Positions 43,980 to 53,614 of a stretch of DNA of 64,000 nucleotides are shown here, piece after piece (within the stretch, counting starts at the first letter, position 1; the number at the start of each line of letters is the position of its first letter). The position numbers and the translations under genes are program-made. The stretch spans positions 183,771,770 to 183,835,769 of the forward strand of contig NC_081406.1 of the NCBI RefSeq assembly GCF_030272615.1, read 5' to 3'. Under the pieces are notes generated by a model. That model made no database searches. It was not told the origin of the DNA and worked only from the letters and a program-made list of their open reading frames with translations. The stretch comes from Cryptomeria japonica (Eukaryota > Streptophyta > Pinopsida > Cupressales > Cupressaceae).

Positions 43980-44861
43980 CTCAGTAATGTTGATGCTATT
44001 TTGGGACTCCAATGGCTTGAGTCATTAGAGAGGTACGTTCAGGATTTCAAACAAATGCAGCTAGAATTTATGGTTGAGGGTAAGAAAACAATATTGAAAG
44101 CTATGGCTGATGGTGGACCTAGAGTAGTTTTTGCTAGAAGAATGGAAGTCTTCTTCAGACATGATGACATAGAATGGGCTGCCCATTGTTTTGTCTCTAA
44201 TCAATCTACCACAGATAAGGAACCTTCACTCCATGTTGATATACAATCTATGTTAGATAAACACGGTGCTGTGTTTGGAGATATTCCTCCCAGACGTCCT
44301 CCTAATAGGGGATTTGAGTATGTGGTTGAGCTGGAAGAAGGCTCAAAACCAGTTATAACCACTCCTTACAAGAATCCTCGTCACTTCAAAGAGGAGATTG
44401 AAAAGACAATTAAGGAGTTGCTGAAAATGGCACACATACGCCCAAGTTCTAGCCCTTTTGCATCCTCGGTAGTGCTGGTCAAGAAAAAAGATGGCACATT
44501 ACGTATGTGTATTGACTATTGGGCATTAAACAAAAGAACTATTAATAATAGATATCCCATACCCAGGATAGATGAACTTTTGGACGAGCTGCATGGTTCA
44601 GTTTTCTTTTCCAAAATTGATTTACGTTCTGGTTATCATCAGATAAGTGTGAGGGAAGAAGACATTCAAAAAACAACATTCCGTTGTCATTATGGGCACT
44701 TTGAATTCCTTGTTATGCCCTTTGGACTCACAAATGCACCAACAACTTTTCAATCTTGTATGAATCACGTTTTCCGTGAGCAGTTGAGGAAGTTTTTATT
44801 GGTATTTTTTGATGATATATTGATATATAGCAAACTTGGGAAGAACATTTGCAACATTTAG
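43980..44861 (+). pseudogene. Reverse transcriptase of the chromovirus
   Basis: Reads [20 protein letters not shown] (the family has an R where W is seen), [30 protein letters not shown] and the catalytic FFDDILIYS (about 44805-44830). The two Asp of the active site are present. A frameshift just after FFDD ends this segment. The protein would copy element RNA into DNA. Confidence 0.92.
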
Positions 44862-45837
44862 ACACTGTTCTGAGTATCATGGAACATCAGTCATTGTTTG
44901 CTAAAGCTTCCAAATGTGAATTCAGAATGTTAGAGATTCTTTATCTAGGACATGTGATTGGTGTTTTAGGGGTAAAAGTTCATCAAGAGGAGATACAAGC
45001 AATCTTGGATTGGCCACCTCCTAAGACCATTTCTGATTTGAGAGGTTTCTTGGGTTTATGCGGTTATTACAAAAGATTTGTACGAGGCTTTCCCAGTTAG
45101 CTTCTCCCTTGACTGGCCTTACAAAGAAGGGGGTTTTCGAGTGGTCTACAGAGGCTCAGGTTATTTTTGAAAAGCTCAAGGACATCATGAGCACATGTCT
45201 AGTATTAGCACTCCCTGATTTCACAAAGCTTTTCATTGTGGAATGTGATGCTTTAGGACGAGGAATTGGAGTGGTATTAATGCAGGATAAACATCCTATT
45301 GTGTTTGAGAGCAGGAAGCTCAGAGATCCAGAGAAATTGTATTCCACGTATGACAAAGAGATGTTGGCTATCATGCATGCATTAGCCAAATTTAGACAGT
45401 ACTTGGTGGGTGCAAAATTTACTGTTAGGACTGATCATAATAGTCTGAAATATTTTTTGGAACAAAAGGATATCAATGAGCGTCAACAGAAGTGGGTAAG
45501 TAAGATCCAGGCTTATGACTTTGATGTGGAATACATCAAAGGGAAGAAGAATGTGGTTGCTGATGCACTTTCTAGAAGACCCACTCTTTGCTCACTCACA
45601 GAAATAACCGCTGATTGGAAATCGCAGCTGCTGTCTGAGGACGTTAGAGACTCCTTTGCTTGTGATATAGTAGATGGGAAGGTAAAGGATGATAGATATA
45701 CAGTAATAGGAGAAGTGATATATTACAAGAACATGATCTACCTTGTATCGGGGTCTAAACTTAAGCAGAGTATTATGAAAGCATTACATGACACACCTCT
45801 AGCTGGACATCAGGGGTTATTCAAAACTTACAGGTAG
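44835..45837 (+). pseudogene. RT connection and RNase H of the chromovirus
   Basis: The frame at 44849-45100 reads FAKASKCEF and YLGHVIG, then shifts. The frame at 45058-45837 carries RNase H: VECDALGRGIGVVL (first Asp), KEMLAIMHAL (Glu), TVRTDHNSLKYFL (Asp) and NVVADALSRR. Catalytic acidic residues are kept. The frame ends with the start of the integrase zinc finger (HDTPLAGHQG) and stops at 45835. Confidence 0.9.
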
Positions 45838-46264
45838 GTAAGAGAGAGATTCTCTTGGAAAGGGCTTAAGAATGATGTGCTACAACATGTCCGTGAATGT
45901 TTGATGTTTTGACATGCCTCTAGAATAAGGCAGAGCACACTTTTCCAGCTGGCCTTTTACAACCATTATCCTGATTCAGGGCAGCAGCATGCTTGGGTCA
46001 AATGGTTGCATTTAGGTGAGTATTGGTACAATAGCTGGACATCAGGGGTTCTTCAAAACTTACAGGTAGGTAAGAGAGAGATTCTCTTGGAAAGGGCTTA
46101 AGAATGATGTGCTACAACATGTCCGTGAATGTTTGATGTTTTGACATGCCTCTAGAATAAGGCAGAGCACACTTTTCCAGCTGGCCTTTTACAACCATTA
46201 CCCTGATTCAGGGCAGCAGCATGCTTGGGTCAAATGGTTGCATTTAGGTGAGTATTGGTACAAT
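45801..46264 (+). repeat. 232-bp tandem duplication inside integrase
   Basis: 45801-46032 is repeated at 46033-46264 with about two differences. Each copy starts AGCTGGACATCAGGGGTT and ends GAGTATTGGTACAAT. The few differences indicate it formed after most of the decay of the element. Confidence 0.95.
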
Positions 46265-46880
46265 ACTACCTATCACATGACTATTGGAATGTCTCCGTTT
46301 AAAGCATTGTATGGATATGAAGCTTTGTCATTTATAGACTTAGCCTTTGATGATAGCAAAGTACCCCGTGCAAAAGAAACCATACAAAGTTACCAAGACA
46401 TTCTCAAAGCATTGAAAGATAATATCTCTCAGGCTCAGAACCAACAGAAAATGTATGTAGATAGACATAGAATCGAGAGAACATTTCAAGTAGGGGACTT
46501 GGTTTTCCCACGCTTACAGCCTTACAGGCAATCTTCGTTGAAAAGCAGCGGAGCAGAAAAGTTGAAACCCAGGCTTTATGGGCCTTGCAAGGTACTTAGG
46601 AAAATTGGTGAAGTTGCATGTGAACTTGAGCTGCCGGCCGGTAGTAGGATCCATAATATTTTCATGTGTCTTGCCTAAAGAAAGCATTGGGACAGCAAAC
46701 AATTGCCTCTCTTGAGTTGCCTCCATTGGATGAAGAGGGAAAATTGATTCTGGAACCAGAAGGTATTGCAGACTGGAGGGAAAAGAAGCTGAGAAAAAAG
46801 ATTGTGCGAGAGTATCTGATAAAATGGAAGGGATTGCCTATTGATGATTGCTTCATGGGAAAATGATGAGATACTACAGC
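46238..46880 (+). pseudogene. Integrase C-terminal part and chromodomain
   Basis: The frame at 46238-46678 reads WYNTTYHMTIGMSPFKALYG (end of the catalytic core) and LYGPCKVLRKIGEVACELEL (GPY/F module). After a frameshift the frame at 46666-46866 ends in VREYLIKWKGLPIDD, the conserved core of a chromodomain. Most of the catalytic core, with the first two acidic residues, is absent: the sequence jumps from the PAGLLQPL region straight to WVKWL within each 232-bp copy. The chromodomain would direct integration to heterochromatin (family knowledge). Confidence 0.88.
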
Positions 46881-46914
46881 ATCCTAACTTACGATTGCTA
46901 GCGGACCAGCAATC

Positions 46915-46929
46915 TTGGGAAGGGAGGAC
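46915..46929 (+). other. Polypurine tract of the chromovirus
   Basis: TTGGGAAGGGAGGAC directly precedes the 3' LTR. Confidence 0.85.
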
Positions 46930-47781
46930 TGTAATATCCCCTCTCAACTAACGCTTCTTAAATTCATTTTTCTAAGTCTGCTCTAGCTGGGCGTCTCCCA
47001 GACTAAGTTAAAACTATAAAATAAAAAGAGATGTTTAAGTGGGGTCTACTTCACTTAAGTGATTCCTATTTTGCAGTCATTGGATGGGGCCATTACAAAC
47101 CACCACTTCAAATAATTTAATTTAATCCTATTTCCTTGTGGAAGGGGTGCGCCTAAGTTATAAAAGATGGATTCTTTTAAGGTTAAGTCTTTAATTATTC
47201 ACTTAATTTAATTGAGAGGAATCACCTGATTTATAGGACTTGAGGTGAGCGCAGTTTCTAGGGTTTACTGCCTTTCTCAAGGCTTGCTGGGAGTTAAGTT
47301 GGGGATTATTATGTTTCATTTTATTATTTCTCTCTCTCTGCTCTGGGACGACAAACCCCATGGAATCTCAGCTTGGACGATCATCCAAGGCTGCATGTAT
47401 GGTTGAAGGCATAGAAACAGCTCTGGTTCTTGTTGAAGTTACAGCAACAGCAACACTCCGAATATCCCACCTTTAGGCACCAATCTGCAGGTTAAGCAAT
47501 TCTATTTCTGGATTCAAGAGGCCGCCATTTCTCAGACATTCGAGGAGATTTCTAACGTCTACCAGCAGTACACGGGTATTCTATTTTGTTCAAATATTGT
47601 AGAGGAAAATCAGTCTGAGTTTGTAATGAAGGGAAATAGTTATTTCGGATCATATGTTTCAGTTCTAGATTATTCTGATTTTAATTCGATTCCTTTCCAA
47701 AGTCTGAAAATCAATAAAAAATATTTTTACTGTGCCTAGAGTAGAGTTTATGTTTATTTCTGTTTGGCAAAGGATATTTCA
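46930..47781 (+). repeat. 3' LTR of the chromovirus (852 bp)
   Basis: Starts TGTAATATCCCC and ends GGATATTTCA, then target duplication ATGTG. Contains a 7-bp insertion relative to the 5' LTR near 47520. TATAAAAG lies at 47159-47166. Confidence 0.95.
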
Positions 47782-47786
47782 ATGTG

Positions 47787-48586
47787 ATGCGCAGAGCCAT
47801 CTTCTGAGTGTCTTTATATCCTATAATTTTGTTTTCTCAACTCCGTTAACCTGCTTACATCTGTTACCGACTAATTTCCAAGTATTGCTCCTGTTAGGTG
47901 AACAAGAGTTGCAATAATTTTAAACATAGTAGGACTTTGTAGACAAGCTTTAAAGATAATTGTAAAGAAAGAAAAGCTTGTTTAGTAAATAACATGGATT
48001 ACCGAAGTATGAAGTTTCTAGTAGAAGAGCATCTTTTTCCACTTATATTATGATGAATAATGCACTTTCTATATCAAAATATCAAAATATAATACACTAG
48101 TTCACATTAAAGATGGGTGGAATGGAATGCAAGAGCTCTCAGATTCCACTTATTTAACATTATTACCAGCAATAAACTCTATATACGCGGATTCATAGTT
48201 ATTTTACTCTTCTAGCACTTCTTGTGGAATTTTATTACATACTTGTTTAGTGAAGGAATTCATTTTATTGATTATTTTAATGTTCAATATGCAGGACAAG
48301 AGATATATTTCAAGATCTTAAACCTCTCTTTGGTTCTGTTTCTCTCATACCTTACTCCATTATTTTAACTGGGTACACTCTTACCCTAGGGGCTTTAATT
48401 TGTTGAACTGTGAAATTGTAGGAATGTCTTTCATTCTTCTTTCACATAGATTTGTTCAATGCTTCCCACAAACAAGTAAATATTGCTTTTGTCCATGAAT
48501 AATCTTAGAGATAGATTCAACATAGTTCCTCCAATGCATGTATCCATTTCCTCATGTTATTGGTGCATGGCAGTGTATGCTTGCAG
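47787..48586 (+). other. Non-coding flank, possible intron
   Basis: AT-rich, without ORF or repeat. If 48587-48862 is an exon, this is intron sequence into which the chromovirus inserted. Confidence 0.4.
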
Positions 48587-48862
48587 GTTCATGAAGGAGA
48601 ATCTCTAATAGCTCGAGATACTCTTGACGAATTTTTTGAAGGGTGGATTTTTTCCCAGGACAAATCCTGTTACATACTTTTAGAAGCGGAAAGAAAAAAG
48701 GCCCCTTGGGGTAGAATCTGGACTTGTTCCCATTTACCAAGAAAAAAATACATGCAGATCATTGAACTATATACTTTCAGTGTGCTTGTGAAGGGCTTAA
48801 AAAATGCACAGCTTGCACTTAACTGGTTGAAGAAGGCAGACCTTTTGGAAGAAGAAAGGCAG
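48587..48862 (+). CDS. Likely internal exon of a host gene (92 codons, phase 0-0)
   Basis: The segment is bordered by TTGCAG at the left and GTTTGT at the right and is open for exactly 92 codons with no stop. Composition is normal for a soluble protein: it includes ARDTLDEFFEGWIFSQDKSC, a middle part with Arg/Lys and Trp, and a helix-like end (NAQLALNWLKKADLLEEERQ). Both splice phases are 0. It lies between two retroelement insertions and has none of their sequence, so a gene with long transposon-filled introns is likely. I cannot name the protein; neighbouring exons were not found. Confidence 0.55.
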
Positions 48863-48969
48863 GTTTGTTTCTTCAGTTGAATTAAATATTTTTTTCTGAA
48901 TACCTTCAATGTCAATTTTATTTATTCTTCATTTTTGAAGAAGGCATATATGATATCTATATGTTTAGT
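48863..48969 (+). other. Possible intron start
   Basis: Follows the likely exon; begins GTTTGTTTC and is AT-rich. Confidence 0.35.
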
Positions 48970-49105
48970 ATAGTTCGAATGTACATAAATGTTCAATATA
49001 TATGCTTAATATGTAGTTCAATATATATGCTTCAATTGTAGTTCAATATATATGCTTAATGTAGTTCAATATATACCTAATTCTTAATATAGTTCAATAT
49101 ATATG
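48970..49105. repeat. TAGTTCAATATATATGC minisatellite
   Basis: About five imperfect copies of a 24-33-bp unit containing AGTTCAATATATATGCTTAA. Confidence 0.8.
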
Positions 49106-49826
49106 TAACATCTACCCAGTTAATCACTAATAGAATATAAGATTTAGTGAATAAAAAATAATAATGAAGATCTAATCTAGATAGAGTCAAACATTTGACT
49201 TAAACATTTTTTTTATTTACACTTAATATGATTTTGAGACTGTACCTTTAACATATGTTGATTATTGTTCTTTGCATAGCAATATAATGTAAAGGCCTAT
49301 ATTATAGATACAAGTACACATATCATGATAACTCAAATTCTGCAAGAGAAGAGTCAATAGTAACTAGTCTTGTACCAGTAGGTTACAATTTGGATAAAAT
49401 CATAACACTGTAATGCAAACTTGCTTTGATTCCTCTTCATAACCTAAAATAGAAGAGAGAGGAAGACAGAGCATCATTGAGGTGATATCCACCCTACCAC
49501 GAAGCATTAGCTTCCCCGTGCTTCTCCATTGGAGAAGCCCGACCCATCACAAAGATCTAGCACTGTGGGGTCAACATGCATGATGGAATCTAATTCACTA
49601 TGTGAATATCTTACAAGATAACATACCTATATGCTTAAGAATCATGTATCTAATGTAGATTTCAACTAATACACTTTTCAATTGATAACATATTATAGAA
49701 AAGAATGCAATCAACCCAGTCCATGCGCTTAAGAATTTTAATCAATGATAATTAATACTTTTATCATGGAATGTCTTGATCTCCTCAATAAGATCAAGAT
49801 AAATTAACCTATATCCAGAAGATGAC
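49106..49826. other. Non-genic flank of LTR C
   Basis: No convincing ORF. Contains a small inverted repeat around 49516-49545 (CTTCTCCATTGGAGAAG). Target site ATGAC is at 49822-49826. Confidence 0.5.
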
Positions 49827-50221
49827 TGTTGTGACGTTTTCACACATCGCCCCATTGCAAATGGGGACCCATGTTTTTTTCTTTTTAGGGTTTGTTTTTT
49901 TAGGTTTTTTAGGGTTTTGTTAGCTAGCCTTTGCATTTTGAACGTCGCCCAGGGGATCACATGGATAAGTAAGTCCGGCTTGAGTAAGGTCCTGATCCTG
50001 AAATTTGGCTAAGTCTGGAATGTCCTGATCCTGAAATTTGACTAAGTCTGGAAACTGAAAAACCTTCAAAAACTAGATTTTGCAATATAACTCCTGGAGG
50101 TCTGAAACCACTCTCAAACATCCTGAAAGTATATATGGAATATAACTTAAAGTATAAGAAACACTTATACTTAAATGTTATATTCCATAAAAATTATCCT
50201 GATAGAGAGTGCGAAAAGTCA

Positions 50222-51348
50222 AATTTCGCTCCTGTCCTTCTCCAAGGGTCCAGAGCGAAAAGCGCTCCTGTCCCTCTCCAAGGGACCAAGGTGAATCGCT
50301 CGTGTCCCTCACCAAGGGTCCAGAGCGAAAATGCTTAGTTGAGCCATTCCTGACCATGTTTGGATGAATTGAGACATCAAAGGCATGGTGAAGGACGAAA
50401 TGAGTATGATAGAGCATCCAGACTTGATCGAAAACAATGAAAATGATGAAGTTTTTGCCTAGAGGGTCAAATTCGCTCCTGTCCCTCACTGAAGGACCAG
50501 AGCGAAATTCTTCATAAGGTACGATCTGGGCAAAGATCAAGCAAGTTTTATGTTTGAAGGTAAGGAAGGAGATGAATTGAACCCATTGAAGACAAATTGA
50601 AGATTATCAAACGTCAACAAGGGACCCAAATGCCCAAGTTCGCTCCTGTCCCTCAGGCAGGGACCAGAGCGATTTTTGTCTTAGACAAATTTCTTGCCAA
50701 GTTACAATGAATTCCAAGGCATGGATGAATGAAAGGGGACATTACGAGACCGTTGAAGATAAATTTGGAAGCTGGCGAAGTGTGATGGAGACTACAAGTA
50801 CAAATTCGCTCCTGTCCCTCTCCAAGGGACCAGGGCGATATCTTAGTTATGTTGCCTTTTCCTCCAAATTCAAGACACTTCAAGGCGAAGTACAAGGTGG
50901 CAAAGATGTTTTAAGGTGTCTCAATCAAGCACAAAGTTACGAAGATCACCAAAGTGAAAGATTTGCATCAAGACACCTAATTCGCTCCTGTCCCTCGGTC
51001 AGGGACCAGGGCGATATTTGCCAAGACACATGTTATCCTTCAAAGATCATAGCAAAACAAATTGCACAAGGTCTAAAATGCCATTTGGAAGGCAAGGAAC
51101 GAAGAGTTAGAATAAAAAACGATGAATTTCAAGCTAGAAGACAAGGATCGCTCCTGTCCCTCTCCAAGGGACCAGGGCGATAATACATCCAAAGGCACTC
51201 ATGCACACATGCAAGTCGATCTAGTTTGAAGGACCTAGCGAAAATGTCTAATTCAACGTGGAAATAAATACTTTGGACGTCAAAATTGCACGAATCAAGA
51301 CCAAGAAGGTAGATCGCTCCTGTCCCTCGGTCAGGGACCAGGGCGATG
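50222..51348 (+). repeat. Palindrome array in LTR C
   Basis: Palindromes with arms CGCTCCTGTCCCT and AGGGACCAGGGCG occur near 50228, 50264, 50300, 50474, 50643, 50809, 50984, 51150 and 51315. After the initial cluster, spacing is 165-175 bp. Confidence 0.88.
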
Positions 51349-51675
51349 AGGTACGTATCTTTCCATCTTCAAAATATTTTGGCGCTCAAACACATTTTTG
51401 AATTTATTTAAATGCTAGAAAATTCGATAAGATTGAAAATTTAATTAAAAATAGCATTTAAATATTGCATTTAAATATTAATTAATTTTTGCCTTGTAAA
51501 AAAAAAAATCGAAGTTTATTAATTAAAAATGGTGGCAAATTAATTAATTATTATAGAGCGCTTGGTATTTTATTGTTTTATGAAAGTCGGCCTTGTTATT
51601 TATTAAAAAAAAAAAATCGTTTAATTTGCTTTATTTTCACAAAGTCGGCCTAAATAATGATGAGAGGTAGGCGCT

Positions 51676-51681
51676 TATAAA
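51676..51681 (+). promoter_or_regulatory. First TATA box of LTR C
   Basis: TATAAA in GCGCTTATAAAGGGAG, at the same module position as 3821 in LTR A. Confidence 0.5.
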
Positions 51682-52001
51682 GGGAGGTGAAAACCTTCAT
51701 TTTTACATCATCGTTTTACCATTCAAGTGCGAGCTTTCATTTCAAGCAAAGTGGTGCGAACTATTATTCAAAGGGGTGCGAACTTGAAGTTTACATTTGA
51801 GCGAACTTGGAGATCACGTCAAAGACTTGAAGGGTGGTGAAATTGGCAAGAGGAACGTTGCTTTGAAGATCACATCAAGGACATATCAAAGGTGGCGAAG
51901 TTGATATTTTGAAGAAGAAATCACGTTGAAGAGAGATCTTATTTCAAATTTTGCCTAGGCAAATTCCTTGTTTTGCATTCTAGAGTTAGCTCTCAACTGA
52001 G

Positions 52002-52200
52002 GTATGGCGATATTTGTTTTATTGTTTTAGTTTTTGATCGTCATAGCTTAGATTTTGAAATTTTGAAATTTTGAATTCATAGCTCAATAGTCGTTTTTAG
52101 GAAATGATTAATAAAGGACTAATCATGAAGTTTCCTAAAATTAATTTAATTTATGTTATGTATTGCTAAATCATGGTACTAATTTTGAAATGTTGTGTAG
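52002..52200 (+). other. Intron-like segment in LTR C
   Basis: Begins CTGAG|GTATGG and ends TGTTGTGTAG|GCATCAAATGG; 199 bp. Borders are conserved with LTRs A and B. Confidence 0.5.
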
Positions 52201-52743
52201 GCATCAAATGGAGATCTCTTCAAGGAAAATCAAGCCAAATCCAGGACGGTCTTCGCCAGGACGATCAAGTAAGGACAAGGGCGACCTTTTTCAATCCAGC
52301 GTTCCAAGGCGAGGTACATCATCTTCCTGCACATCAAGGACACAAGGAGTTAGAACAAGGGCTCGTTGAAGAAGCAAATAATTCCAGATGAATTAATTAA
52401 AGATAGCCTCTCAACGACATCAAATTGAATATCTAGCAAGCTACAAGTGTCAGATGAGGTGGCATCCCAGTCATCACTCCTCCAGTCAGTGTGGTCCACC
52501 TCAGCATGCCCAGATTCAATGTACTTAACTCATGGAAGGTGGCACAAACTCCGATGTACCTACTCCGGCTATCCATTGGTCGATTTTTCTAGAAGGGACA
52601 TGTGTCCAAGCAATACAATTTTGTCATTGGTCAAGCATTAAATGTTATGTAATGGTTGTAACAAACCCTAATTAGGGTTTTCATTGTAAAATCTTGGCCA
52701 TTGATCTTGAATTGATCTAAGCCATCAAATTGTATTGTGGGCA

Positions 52744-52752
52744 CTATATAAG
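52744..52752 (+). promoter_or_regulatory. Second TATA box of LTR C
   Basis: CTATATAAG in the block shared with LTRs A, B and E. Confidence 0.6.
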
Positions 52753-53614
52753 CCCAGGCATTTCATTTGTAAAAGCTAATTTAGCAATTGTTAGAGATAG
52801 TATGTAAATAGTTAGAATAGTTAGAGAATAGTTGGAAGCAATTAGAGTAGAATAGGAGGACAAGGCTAGAAATTGTTGCCATTGATTGTAAACAAACTCC
52901 ATTTTCATTGAAGTAATGGTGAAATATGTCGTTTTCTTGCAATTTGCATGGTTTCTTGTTGAGTCTTCAATCTTAGATGGTAGATGATTAAATGAATGGA
53001 GGAAATGTGATTGATTGATGGTGGAATTTGTATATCCATACTACTAGCAGTTTGTTGATTGCAGACTTGCCTTGTGTAGTCAATTGGAATCATTCAGCCT
53101 AAGCTCAATTTCAATTTGTCGCTTCTTCATTGATATGCATCAACTTGGATGGTATCTATGCCTGCGGTGATGATTTGAACATCATAAAGCTTCCCTAGAA
53201 GATCGCACTAGCCTTGTGTAGATGTTCCATTGATGTCAAAACAAGATCTAGTTAGAGTTTTATCAAAAATCAATCATTGCTCCTACATTCTTAGTATTAG
53301 GATTAGATCTTCTCTTCACCCTCATCCTTTTTCCATTTTTTCAAATCTAAGTTGGTCAGAGCCTGTGTTCCAGCAAAGCAGATCGGAAATTCAATCACCA
53401 AATGTAAGTCCCCTTGTGATTCCAGCAAATCACATCATACCACGGAGAGCTTGTCCACATGTAGAGACCCTACTAAAAGGAACCTTGGAGTCATCCTAAC
53501 TGATCCTTTATGCGAATCTTCAGCAGTTAGAGACTTTTTCTCAAGAGAGGATAAGATACCCTTAGGTATTTTATTCTGTGTTAGGCTGTGTACAAAATAC
53601 ACGTCAACAATGAC

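Larger units (their letters stand above)
41291..47781 (+). mobile_element. Full-length Ty3-gypsy chromovirus (6491 bp), coding region decayed
   Basis: Both LTRs, PBS, polypurine tract and perfect target duplications ATGTG (41286-41290, 47782-47786) are present. Domain order is Gag, protease, RT, RNase H, integrase, chromodomain, which defines a chromovirus. The LTRs differ at about 35 positions in some 845 bp by hand count (about 96% identity), so it is older than the Athila-like element. Every ORF is broken, and the integrase core is largely deleted with a 232-bp tandem duplication at the same place. Confidence 0.96.
49827..53609 (+). mobile_element. LTR C, complete single LTR (3783 bp)
   Basis: Starts TGTTGTGACG and ends ACGTCAACA, with perfect target duplications ATGAC (49822-49826, 53610-53614). 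Modules: terminal palindrome (49850-49866), palindrome array (50222-51348), first TATA (51676), intron-like segment (52002-52200), second TATA (52744) and U5. There is no coding region, PBS or second LTR. It has the same plan as LTRs A and B and is the cleanest copy, since nothing is nested in it. Confidence 0.95.

Noticed and set aside
955-49866. CRISPR-like reading of regularly spaced palindromic repeats
   Set aside because: Repeats are imperfect, spacers of about 130 bp are related to each other, and the context is plant LTRs with target duplications; not a CRISPR array.
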